Below are positions 51,577 to 58,873 of a stretch of DNA of 64,000 nt, one piece after another. The stretch lies in the NCBI RefSeq assembly GCF_001422205.1, contig NZ_LMMJ01000001.1, positions 702,821-766,820 of the forward strand, in the 5' to 3' direction. This DNA is from Curtobacterium sp. Leaf261. GTDB taxonomy: Bacteria > Actinomycetota > Actinomycetes > Actinomycetales > Microbacteriaceae. The translations under genes were made by a program, and so were the position numbers. Numbering within the stretch: the stretch's first letter is position 1; each line of letters opens with the position of its first letter. The notes beneath the pieces are model-generated. The model saw only the letters and a program-made list of their open reading frames with translations. It did no database searches and was not told where the DNA came from.

Positions 51577-52547
51577 GGGTCCTCGTCACCGGAGCCAGCG
51601 GCTTCCTGGGTCGCGCGGTCGCGACCGCGGTGCGCGACGCCGGCCACGAGGTCCGGACCTTCCAGCGGCGACCGTCCGGACTCGTCCCGCGGGACGGACT
51701 GGAGGACCGGCTCGGCTCCGTGACGTCGCCGTCTGACGTGCAGGCGGCCGTGTCCGGCATGGACGCGGTGGTGCACCTCGCGGCGAAGGTGTCCCTGGCG
51801 GGCGATCCGCGCGAGTTCGATCGCGTGAACGTGCTCGGCACCCGGCTGCTCCTCGACGCTGCTCGGTCGGCGGGGGTCACGCGGACGGTGTTCGTCTCGT
51901 CCCCGTCGGTCGCACACGCGGGTGCGTCGATCGTCGGGGACGACGCCCTCCCTGCCTCGCCCTCCACAGCCCGCGGCGACTACGCCCGGACCAAGGCGGT
52001 CGCGGAACTCGCCGCCCTCGGCATGGACACCGACGACTTCCGGGTGGTCGCTGTCCGCCCGCACCTCGTGTGGGGTCCCGGTGACACGCAGCTCGTCGCC
52101 CGGATCGTGGACCGTGCCCGACGTCGACGGCTGCCGCTCCTCGGGGACGGTGCCGCGCTCATCGACACCACCTACGTCGACAACGCCGCGTCCGCGATGG
52201 TCGCTGCGCTCGACCGCGTGGACGACGTGCACGGCAACGCCTACGTCGTCACGAACGGCGAGCCGCGGCCGGTGGCGGAGCTCCTCGCGGGGATCTGTGG
52301 CGCTGCCCGGGTCCCCGCCCCGTCGGTCCGCGTGCCCGCGGGGCTGGCGCGGTTCGCCGGTTCGGTGCTCGAGCGGGTGTGGGCGGTCCGCCCTGGGGAG
52401 GACGAGCCGCCGATGACGCGGTTCCTCGCCGAGCAGCTCTCGACCGCGCACTGGTTCGACCAGCGGCGGACGCGGCGGGACCTCCGGTGGAGTCCGTCGG
52501 TGTCGCTCGATGAGGGCTTCCGCCGCCTGGCCGAGTCCTACCGGTAG
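51573..52547 (+). CDS. oleD: OleD, NADPH-dependent 2-alkyl-3-ketoacid reductase
   Basis: 324 residues of the extended short-chain dehydrogenase family. The N-terminal Rossmann loop is VTGASGFLGRAV. The active-site Ser lies in VFVSSPSV and the catalytic YxxxK is DYARTKAVAE. VWGPGD and STAHWFDQRRTRRDL follow. It reduces the OleA product to the beta-hydroxy acid, using NADPH. The GTG overlaps the oleBC stop (GTGA), completing the oleA-oleBC-oleD operon. Confidence 0.92.
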   Translation: MRVLVTGASGFLGRAVATAVRDAGHEVRTFQRRPSGLVPRDGLEDRLGSVTSPSDVQAAVSGMDAVVHLAAKVSLAGDPREFDRVNVLGTRLLLDAARSAGVTRTVFVSSPSVAHAGASIVGDDALPASPSTARGDYARTKAVAELAALGMDTDDFRVVAVRPHLVWGPGDTQLVARIVDRARRRRLPLLGDGAALIDTTYVDNAASAMVAALDRVDDVHGNAYVVTNGEPRPVAELLAGICGAARVPAPSVRVPAGLARFAGSVLERVWAVRPGEDEPPMTRFLAEQLSTAHWFDQRRTRRDLRWSPSVSLDEGFRRLAESYR

Positions 52548-52604
52548 TCGGCTCGCCCGGGCCCGGCCGCGGACTCGGTCGCAGGTCCGCTCAGCCTGGT
52601 CTCG

Positions 52605-52715
52605 ACCTGCCCCGCCCCGCCCCGCCCTGCCCTGCCCCGCCCTGCCCTGCCCCGGTCCCGGGTCCCGTCCGCCCCGGTCCCGGTCCGCCCCACCCCGCCC
52701 CGCCCCGCCGCTCCC
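52605..52715. repeat. C-rich tract of CCCCG/CCCTG pentamers
   Basis: Almost entirely C and G on the plus strand with runs of CCCCGCCCTG and later GGTCCCG. It is non-coding, downstream of oleD. It could form G-quadruplex-like structure on the opposite strand. Confidence 0.8.
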
Positions 52716-52743
52716 GACGCCGTGGCCACGTGACGCTTCATGA

Positions 52744-52900
52744 GCACGCATACGGCGACATCACTCCCGGATCGCGACGCCGCTTTCCGCGCGGATTGTC
52801 GCCCGATGCGCTCGCACCGGATGCGTGCACATGGAGCGACATCGTGCCCTGGAAACGACCGCGCTTTCCCGCGGACCGGTCGCCGCATGCGCGTGCATCC
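52744..52900. repeat. Two tandem palindromic elements, family C
   Basis: First copy about 52744-52812 with GGCGACA / TGTCGCC arms. Second copy 52819-52900 with outer arms GGATGCGTGCACATG and CATGCGCGTGCATCC (three mismatches). Both share GCGACATC and CGCTTTCC(C)GCG with each other, and GGAGCGACATCG resembles the copy near 27436. They lie between convergent oleD and the glycosidase. The rest of the 402-bp gap holds the C-rich tract. Confidence 0.65.
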
Positions 52901-52949
52901 AGCGACGGACCCGGCCACGCCGCGCGCCTGGCCACGCCGCGCGCCCGGC

Positions 52950-54305
52950 TCACGCCCGCTCGGACGCCGTCACCGCCCGGAACCGCTCCGCCGCGGCCGT
53001 CGGGACCCGCGACAGCGAACCGTCGGGCTCCTCCTCGAGCCGGATGAGCCCCATCCGCCGGAGGAACGGGGTCTTCGCGCCGGAGCCGGACACAGCCTGC
53101 CGCCGGGCGTCCACCACGGCGGCATCGACCCCGAACTCCTCGACGTTCCGACCGCCCGACGCATACGACCAGTCCACGAAGTCGAACACGGGCCACCAGG
53201 TGTACCCGCGGACGTCGACCCCCTCGTCGACGAGCTCCCGCACGGTCTCCGCGGAGTCGAGCACCCAGTCGGATCGCACCTGGTCCGACCCCTCGATGCT
53301 CGTCTCCGTGATGACGATGGGCAGGCCGTACCGGTCCGCGAAGGCCCGGAGCGCCGTGCGGAGTCCGTCGGTCCAGCGGTTCGTCGCGACCTGGACGACC
53401 TCGGGCGCCGAGGTCCCGCCGTCCGACCACCCGAGCGTCCGCGGCGTCAGGTCCGGGTAGTAGTTCACGCCGAGCACGTCGAGCCGCGCGGGCGCATGCC
53501 GGAGCCGGTCGAGCCGCGCCGGGTCCGCACCGTGGTCGACGAGCCAGGAACGCATGGGGTGCTCGGACCCGACGAGACCGAGCACGAGGTCGGTCGCCAC
53601 CCACCCGAGGTCGGTCAGGAGTGCCGCGTGCTCGACGAGCGCCTCGTCCGACGGGTCTGACGGGGTCGCGATGGTGCTCGCCTCGACGTGCACGATGACC
53701 GCGCCGGGGTTCGCGGCACGGATCGCCTCGACGCTCGCGACGATCCCCTCGGCGAGGGCCAGAGTGACGGTCGTCCACCCCTCCCACCCGGTGAGCGCCG
53801 GTGGCCACACCCCGCGGAGACCCGCGAACGACGCTGTCGTCAGGGGCTCGTTGAGCGGCGTGACGTGGTCGACGACCCCGCGGTACCTCGCCGCGAACGC
53901 GGCCGAGAACTCCGCGATCGCGTCGACGTACCGGGGGTCTGCGAACGAGTCGTCGAGCCACGTCGGCGTCCCGTAGTGCACGAGGTCGGCGATCACCGTC
54001 AGCCCGAGCGAGGTCGCGTACGCCAGCCGTTCGTCGAGTTCCGCCCAGTCGAACAGCCCGGGTGCCAGGTGCACGAGCGGCCACCGGACGCCGTACCGGA
54101 GCGCCGTGACCCCGAGGTCGCGGACGGCGTCGAGGTCGGCTCGCCACCGGGTCGTGTGCTCGGTGAGGTCGTGCTCGTCGAGCGGGGCCATGTCGAACCG
54201 GGCCGGCGGGACGACGGAGGTGTCCTCGATCCCGGCGATCCAGGCGAACCGCCCGGCGCCGAACTGACCGCCCATGCCGAGCCGCCCGTCGGTCGTGTCG
54301 CCCAT
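52950..54305 (-). CDS. Glycoside hydrolase, family 1-like
   Basis: 451 residues with a TIM barrel. The acid/base Glu is in VTPLNEPLTTA and the nucleophile Glu in IVITETSIEG, the spacing expected for GH1 and relatives. FAWIAGIEDT at the N-terminus and YTWWPVFDFVDWSYA at the end match the barrel strands. It hydrolyses beta-glycosides of imported oligosaccharides in the cytosol, as no signal peptide is present. The ATG shares a base with the permease stop (TGATG). It is last in the LacI-binding protein-permease operon, so it likely cleaves the transported sugar. Confidence 0.82.
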   Translation of the reverse strand: MGDTTDGRLGMGGQFGAGRFAWIAGIEDTSVVPPARFDMAPLDEHDLTEHTTRWRADLDAVRDLGVTALRYGVRWPLVHLAPGLFDWAELDERLAYATSLGLTVIADLVHYGTPTWLDDSFADPRYVDAIAEFSAAFAARYRGVVDHVTPLNEPLTTASFAGLRGVWPPALTGWEGWTTVTLALAEGIVASVEAIRAANPGAVIVHVEASTIATPSDPSDEALVEHAALLTDLGWVATDLVLGLVGSEHPMRSWLVDHGADPARLDRLRHAPARLDVLGVNYYPDLTPRTLGWSDGGTSAPEVVQVATNRWTDGLRTALRAFADRYGLPIVITETSIEGSDQVRSDWVLDSAETVRELVDEGVDVRGYTWWPVFDFVDWSYASGGRNVEEFGVDAAVVDARRQAVSGSGAKTPFLRRMGLIRLEEEPDGSLSRVPTAAAERFRAVTASERA

Positions 54306-55285
54306 CACTTCAGTCCACTCGTCGCGACGCCCGCCACGAAGTACTTCTGCGCGAAGAAGAACGCGACGGCGATCGGGATGAGGGAGATCGTCGCCCCGGC
54401 GAGCAGGATCGCGTGGTCGGTGACGTGCGCCCCGCCGAACAGGGTGAGCCCGGCCGGCAGGGTCAGCATGTCGCTCGAGGTCGACACCACGAGCGGCCAG
54501 AGCAGGTCGTTCCAGAGGTTCATGAAGTTCAGCACTGCGACGGTCGCGATCGCCGGTTTGGCGAGCGGCAGGATGACCTGCCAGTAGATCCGCCAGTGCC
54601 CGGCGCCGTCGATGCGCGCGGCCTCGTCGAGCTCCGTCGGGATGCTGATGAAGAACTGCCGGAACAGGAAGATGCCGAACGCGCTCGTGGCCCGCGGGAT
54701 GATGAGCCCCTGGTAGGTGTTCAGCCAGCCGAGGTGGAACAGCTCGATGAACACCGGGATGAGCGTCACCTGGAACGGCACCATGAGCGTCGCCAGGACG
54801 ATGAGGAACGCGATGTTCCGGCCGCGGAACTGCAGTCGCGCGAGGGCGTAGGCGCACATGGAGTCGAACAGCAGGGTCGCGGCCGTCGTCACCCCCGCGA
54901 ACACGAACGTGTTGAGGACGAGGCGGAGGAACGGCAGCTGCTGCCAGATCCCGATGTACCCGTGCAGGGTGACGCTCGTCGGGAACAGGCTCGCGGGGTT
55001 GCCGAACAGGTCGCTCTCGCTCCGGAACGACCCGGACACCATCCAGATGAACGGCACGATCGCGAACACGACGCCGATCCCCAGGTAGACCCACTTGAGC
55101 ACGTTCCCGACACTCGCACGGGGTCGGTCGCGGCGGTTCTGCGGGCGACCGCGTCCGTCACCGCGCTCGCGTCCGACGCGTCCGATCGGCCGGGAGGGAC
55201 GGGGCAGCTGATCGGGATCGCCGGCGGACCGGGGGTGGTCACCGCCGGCACCGCGCGCGTCGCGCACCGAGGTGTCAGTCGACAT
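54305..55285 (-). CDS. Sugar ABC transporter permease, MalG-like
   Basis: 326 residues. A hydrophilic Arg/Gly-rich leader of ~60 residues precedes six membrane helices. The ATPase-coupling EAA loop is in TELDEAARIDGAGHWRIYWQ near residue 215, and the LPLAKPA segment follows. It is the second of two CUT1-type inner-membrane permeases. It overlaps the upstream permease by 11 nt and the downstream glycosidase by one base. No ATPase gene is in the operon. A shared ATPase encoded elsewhere is usual for such systems. Confidence 0.9.
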   Translation of the reverse strand: MSTDTSVRDARGAGGDHPRSAGDPDQLPRPSRPIGRVGRERGDGRGRPQNRRDRPRASVGNVLKWVYLGIGVVFAIVPFIWMVSGSFRSESDLFGNPASLFPTSVTLHGYIGIWQQLPFLRLVLNTFVFAGVTTAATLLFDSMCAYALARLQFRGRNIAFLIVLATLMVPFQVTLIPVFIELFHLGWLNTYQGLIIPRATSAFGIFLFRQFFISIPTELDEAARIDGAGHWRIYWQVILPLAKPAIATVAVLNFMNLWNDLLWPLVVSTSSDMLTLPAGLTLFGGAHVTDHAILLAGATISLIPIAVAFFFAQKYFVAGVATSGLK

Positions 55286-56309
55286 CGTTGTACCTGAACA
55301 ATCTGAGCTGGAGGAGCGCGATGAGCATGATGATCGCGAAGAGGACCCACGAGATCGCCGAGGCGTACCCGGTCTGGTAGTTCACGAAGCCGTCGCGGTA
55401 GAGGAGGTTGACGAGCGTGTCCGTGTGGAACACCGGGCCGCCACCGGTCATCACGTAGACGAGGTCGAACACCTGGAACGACTGGATCGTCAGGATGAGC
55501 GAGGTGAACAGCAGCGTCGGCCGGATGCTCGGCAGCGTGATGAACCAGACGAGCTTGAACCGGGCGGCACCGTCGAGTTCCGCGGCCTCGAACCGCTCCT
55601 GCGGGATGCCCTTGAGCCCCGCCACGAAGAGGATCATCGCGAAGCCGACGCTCTTCCAGACCGATACGAAGATCACGGTCGGCAGCGCGAGCGAGGTCGA
55701 CTGCAGCCACGCGACGGACGGGAGTCCGAGCGCCGCGGTGAGGCCGCCGACGAGGCCGATCTGCGGGTCGAGCAGGAACTTCCAGACGAGGCCGATCGTG
55801 ACGAGCGACACGATCGTGGGGAAGAAGAAGACCGACCGGACGATGCGGGTCGGGAGCCCCTCGCCCTGGAGTGCCAGTGCGGAGAGGAACCCGAAGACCA
55901 GGAGCAGCACGACCGACACGACCGTGAACTCGAGCGTGATGCCGAGGGCGTTCCGGAACTGCGGGTCCGCGAAGAGCTGCGTGTAGTTGCCGATGCCGAC
56001 GAAGGTCTGCGACGACGCCCCGACGGTCCAGTCGAAGAAGCTGTAGTACAGGGACCGGACGATCGGGAACAGCACGAACACGCCGAGGATGAGCAGGCTC
56101 GGGGCCATGAAGAGCCAGGCGGGCTGGAAGCGGCGCCGGCGTGCGCGGGGCGGGCGTGCCTCCAGGCCGGTGCCGGACGTGCCGGAACCGCCGGACGTGC
56201 CGGAACCGCCGGACGTGCCGGAACCGCCGGTGGGGCCGGAACCGCCCGAGCCGGGGCGGCCCCCGCCGCGCGCACGGCGCGACGGGGACCGGTCGGTGAG
56301 CTGACTCAT
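55275..56309 (-). CDS. Sugar ABC transporter permease, MalF-like
   Basis: 344 residues with six membrane helices after an N-terminal tail. The EAA loop is RFEAAELDGAARFKLVWFIT around residue 245. The cytosolic N-terminal ~55 residues contain a Gly/Ser/Thr tract (GGSGTSGGSGTS) made by an 18-bp tandem repeat. It is the CUT1 partner of the next permease and begins 3 nt after the binding-protein stop. Confidence 0.9.
   Translation of the reverse strand: MSQLTDRSPSRRARGGGRPGSGGSGPTGGSGTSGGSGTSGGSGTSGTGLEARPPRARRRRFQPAWLFMAPSLLILGVFVLFPIVRSLYYSFFDWTVGASSQTFVGIGNYTQLFADPQFRNALGITLEFTVVSVVLLLVFGFLSALALQGEGLPTRIVRSVFFFPTIVSLVTIGLVWKFLLDPQIGLVGGLTAALGLPSVAWLQSTSLALPTVIFVSVWKSVGFAMILFVAGLKGIPQERFEAAELDGAARFKLVWFITLPSIRPTLLFTSLILTIQSFQVFDLVYVMTGGGPVFHTDTLVNLLYRDGFVNYQTGYASAISWVLFAIIMLIALLQLRLFRYNDVD
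56171..56230. repeat. 18-bp tandem repeat in the MalF-like gene
   Basis: Three near-perfect copies of GCCGGAACCGCCGGACGT, coding for a Gly-Gly-Ser-Gly-Thr-Ser linker on the minus strand. Confidence 0.85.
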
Positions 56310-56312
56310 GAC

Positions 56313-57575
56313 TTACTTGCTGCAGCCGGTGAGGCCGTCGATGGTCTGCCCGGCCTCCTTGGTGGCGTCCGCGACGGACGTGCCGCGCGTGATCTTGCCG
56401 AGGAGCGGCACGTAGGCGTCGGAGTCGACCTTCGTGGCGTTGTCGAGGTGCGGCAGGTACAGGCGCGAGTCCGGCACCTGGCTGGCGAACACCGACACCG
56501 TCGGGTCGGCCTTCAGCTTGCTGTCGTTCGACAGGTCCGTGCGGAGCGGCGGGAACCCGGTGGTCAGCGAGAACTTCTGCTGCACCGACTTCGAGGTCCA
56601 GTACGCCAGGAACTCCTTGGACTGCTCGGGGTACTTGGTCTTCGCCGAGATCGCGAGCGGAGCGGTCGAGCCGAGCGTGACGGACTTGCCGTCGACGCCG
56701 ACCGGGATCTTCGCGATGCCGAGGTCGATGCCGGCCGACTTGTACCCGGGGGCCGCCCACGGACCGTTCATCTCCATAGCGGCCTTGCCGGCGGAGAACA
56801 CCGAGTCCGCCTCGGCACCCGTCAGTCCGACCGGGCTGATCTTGTCGTTCTGGACGAGGTCGCTCCAGGTCGACAGGCCCTTCTGCGACGCGGAGGTCTG
56901 GAGCACGCTGCAGCCCTTGCTGTTGACGATGTCACCGCCCTCGAGCCACTGCAGGATCGGCCACATCTGGATCGTCTGGTTGTCGGCGAGCACGAGCCCG
57001 GAGACCCCGTTGCCGGTGAGCTTCTTGGCGTCGGTGGCCATCTCGGCGACCGTCGTCGGCGGGTTCTCGATGCCGGCGTCCGCAAAGAGCTTCTTGTTGT
57101 AGTAGAGGCTCAGCGTCGCGAAGTTCGCCGGGATCGCGTAGAGCTTGCCGTCGTAGGTGAACTCCTTGACCGTTCCTGGAGCGAGCTTCGAAGTGTTGAT
57201 GTCGTCCTTGCCCGACCCGGTGTTCGTGAGCGCCATCACCGAGTTCGTCTTGACGTACTGGGCGATCGCGTTCGGGTCGGAGCTCGGCGCCGCGATGTCC
57301 GGGCCCTGGCCGGTGAGCCACGCCGACGGCAGCTTCTGCTGGATGGTGTCCCAGGGCTGCACCGTCATCTGGACCTTGATGTCGGGGTGGGACTTCTCGA
57401 AGTCCTTCACGATCTGGGTGTAGCCCGGACGGTCGCCGCCGGTGAACCCGGTCCAGACCTTGAGGGTGACGGGACCGCTCGACGAGGCCGATGACGAGGC
57501 CGAACAGCCGGACAGTGCCAGAGCCACGGTGGCTGCTCCGGCGAGGACGGCGAGTGTTGCGTGCCGCTTCTTCAT
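56313..57575 (-). CDS. Sugar-binding lipoprotein of the ABC transporter
   Basis: 420 residues. The lipoprotein signal is MKKRHATLAVLAGAATVALA followed by lipobox LSGC, with Cys24 as the lipidated residue, then a Ser-rich tether. The mature part is an extracellular-solute-binding fold (KVWTGFTGGDRPGYTQIV, FEKSHPDIKVQ, MNGPWAAPGYK). It is anchored outside the membrane and delivers oligosaccharide to the two permeases. AAAGGAG lies 9 nt before the ATG. The upstream LacI gene is 78 nt away on the same strand. Confidence 0.92.
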   Translation of the reverse strand: MKKRHATLAVLAGAATVALALSGCSASSSASSSGPVTLKVWTGFTGGDRPGYTQIVKDFEKSHPDIKVQMTVQPWDTIQQKLPSAWLTGQGPDIAAPSSDPNAIAQYVKTNSVMALTNTGSGKDDINTSKLAPGTVKEFTYDGKLYAIPANFATLSLYYNKKLFADAGIENPPTTVAEMATDAKKLTGNGVSGLVLADNQTIQMWPILQWLEGGDIVNSKGCSVLQTSASQKGLSTWSDLVQNDKISPVGLTGAEADSVFSAGKAAMEMNGPWAAPGYKSAGIDLGIAKIPVGVDGKSVTLGSTAPLAISAKTKYPEQSKEFLAYWTSKSVQQKFSLTTGFPPLRTDLSNDSKLKADPTVSVFASQVPDSRLYLPHLDNATKVDSDAYVPLLGKITRGTSVADATKEAGQTIDGLTGCSK

Positions 57576-57599
57576 GGTGAACGCTCCTTTGCGCTGCAG

Positions 57600-57650
57600 G
57601 TGCTTCAGGGGGTGGGGAAGGTGCTGCGGGGTGGGGAAGGTGCTACGGGG
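57600..57650. repeat. G-rich tandem repeat between lacI-type gene and binding protein
   Basis: GGTGGGGAAGGTGCT repeated twice, with a degenerate third copy. No TTAATCGATTAA-type operator is found here, so the binding-protein gene is probably read from the promoter upstream of the regulator. Confidence 0.6.
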
Positions 57651-57653
57651 GGG

Positions 57654-58682
57654 TCAGTGGGGTGCGGTGCATCCGCAAGACTCGCGGACGACCAGGTCGA
57701 CGTCGAGCTCGTGCCGGGACCAGCCGTCCACGCCGTCCACGAGGTCGAAGAGCCGCTCGGTCGCGATGCGGGCCATCTCCTCGGCCGGGACGCGGATGGT
57801 GGTGATCCCGGGGGTGGTCACGCGGGCGAAACCGAAGTCATCGAACCCGACGATCGACACGTCGCCCGGCACGTCGACCCCGCGCTGCTGCAGGACACGG
57901 AGTCCGCCGAGCGCCATGTCGTCGTTCGCGAACACGACCCCGTCGAAGCCCGCGCCCTCGTCGAGCAGCGCCGTCATCGCGTCGGCACCGGACTGCTCGC
58001 CGAGGTCTCCCTCGACGATGCGCGCGTCCGCGTCGAGACCGCGCGACCGGACCGCGTCGAGGAAGCCCGCGCGACGGTCGATGCCGGTCTGGTGGTCGAG
58101 CGTGCCGGTGACGTGCACGAGGCGCTGTCGACCGTGCTGGTCGAGCAGGTGCTCGGTGATATGGCGGGTCGCCGCGACGTCGTCGATGCCGACGCTGATG
58201 CCGTCGGCGAGGTACGGGAAGTTGCCGAGCAGCACCACGGGCAGCCCGGAGGCGACGAGCCGCTCGACGTTGGTGTCGTCGATCGCGGCGCTCGTGACGA
58301 TCGCGCCGTCAGCAGTCCGGGAGCGCATCACCCGCTCGTAGGCGACCACACCGCGCTCGGCGTCGGCGTTCGTCGACACGATGACCTGCGCGTCGTGGGC
58401 GTTCGCGGCCTCGGACACGCCGTCGAGCACGTGCATGAAGTACAGGTGGCCGAAGACGTGCTGCGCGCTGTTCGGGACGACGAGGGCGACCGCACCGGCC
58501 TTCTGGTTGCGGAGCGCCCGGCCCGCTGAGCTCGGCACGTACCCGAGCTCGTCGGCGGCGCGTCGGACGGCAGCCCGCGTGGTGTCGCTGATGCGGTCGT
58601 GCCCGGACAGCGCCATCGACGCAGCGGCAGCGGTGACCCCGACGCGCTGCGCGACGTCCTTGAGGGTGACGGACTTGGTCAC
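57654..58682 (-). CDS. LacI-family transcriptional regulator
   Basis: 342 residues from a GTG with AGGAG five nt upstream. The helix-turn-helix covers VTLKDVAQRVGVTAAAASMA and the hinge helix is SSAGRALRNQ. The sugar-binding domain fills residues 65-335 (IVSTNADAERG, VVFANDDMALGGLRVL, SIVGFDDFGFARVTTPGITT). It is a repressor released by a sugar inducer. It is the first gene of the operon with the binding protein, permeases and glycosidase. Two operators lie upstream, so it should regulate itself and the operon, and the third site links it to the arabinofuranosidase gene. Confidence 0.92.
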   Translation of the reverse strand: MTKSVTLKDVAQRVGVTAAAASMALSGHDRISDTTRAAVRRAADELGYVPSSAGRALRNQKAGAVALVVPNSAQHVFGHLYFMHVLDGVSEAANAHDAQVIVSTNADAERGVVAYERVMRSRTADGAIVTSAAIDDTNVERLVASGLPVVLLGNFPYLADGISVGIDDVAATRHITEHLLDQHGRQRLVHVTGTLDHQTGIDRRAGFLDAVRSRGLDADARIVEGDLGEQSGADAMTALLDEGAGFDGVVFANDDMALGGLRVLQQRGVDVPGDVSIVGFDDFGFARVTTPGITTIRVPAEEMARIATERLFDLVDGVDGWSRHELDVDLVVRESCGCTAPH

Positions 58683-58761
58683 GGGGTCTCCTGCCGGATG
58701 AACGGGCGCCGGGTCGGCGACCGCCCGATGGGCGAGCGCCGGGTTGGCGAGCATCGACTGC

Positions 58762-58773
58762 TTTATCGATTAA
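58762..58773. promoter_or_regulatory. LacI operator O1
   Basis: TTTATCGATTAA, a CG-centred half-symmetric site 80 bp upstream of the regulator start, one base off the perfect site at 60817-60828. Confidence 0.7.
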
Positions 58774-58794
58774 CTGGCATGAGCGTACCGCTGC

Positions 58795-58806
58795 TTTATC
58801 GATTCA
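58795..58806. promoter_or_regulatory. LacI operator O2
   Basis: TTTATCGATTCA within TGCTTTATCGATTCAGCA. Its centre is 33 bp, about three helical turns, from O1, so dimers could bind on one DNA face. Confidence 0.65.
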
Positions 58807-58810
58807 GCAA

Positions 58811-58846
58811 GCATGGCGTGTCCCCATTCTCGGGGACACGCCATGC
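58811..58846 (-). terminator. Perfect 15-bp hairpin after the arabinofuranosidase gene
   Basis: GCATGGCGTGTCCCC (58811-58825) and its exact complement (58832-58846) with a 6-nt loop, 28 nt past the stop of the minus-strand gene ending at 58874. Confidence 0.8.
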
Positions 58847-58873
58847 AGTGCGGTTGTCGGACGTACCGACGGG

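Noticed and set aside
55272..57494. 740-codon plus-strand open frame
   Set aside because: It lies fully antisense to the permease and binding-protein genes, which have clear motifs, and consists of charged low-complexity residues.
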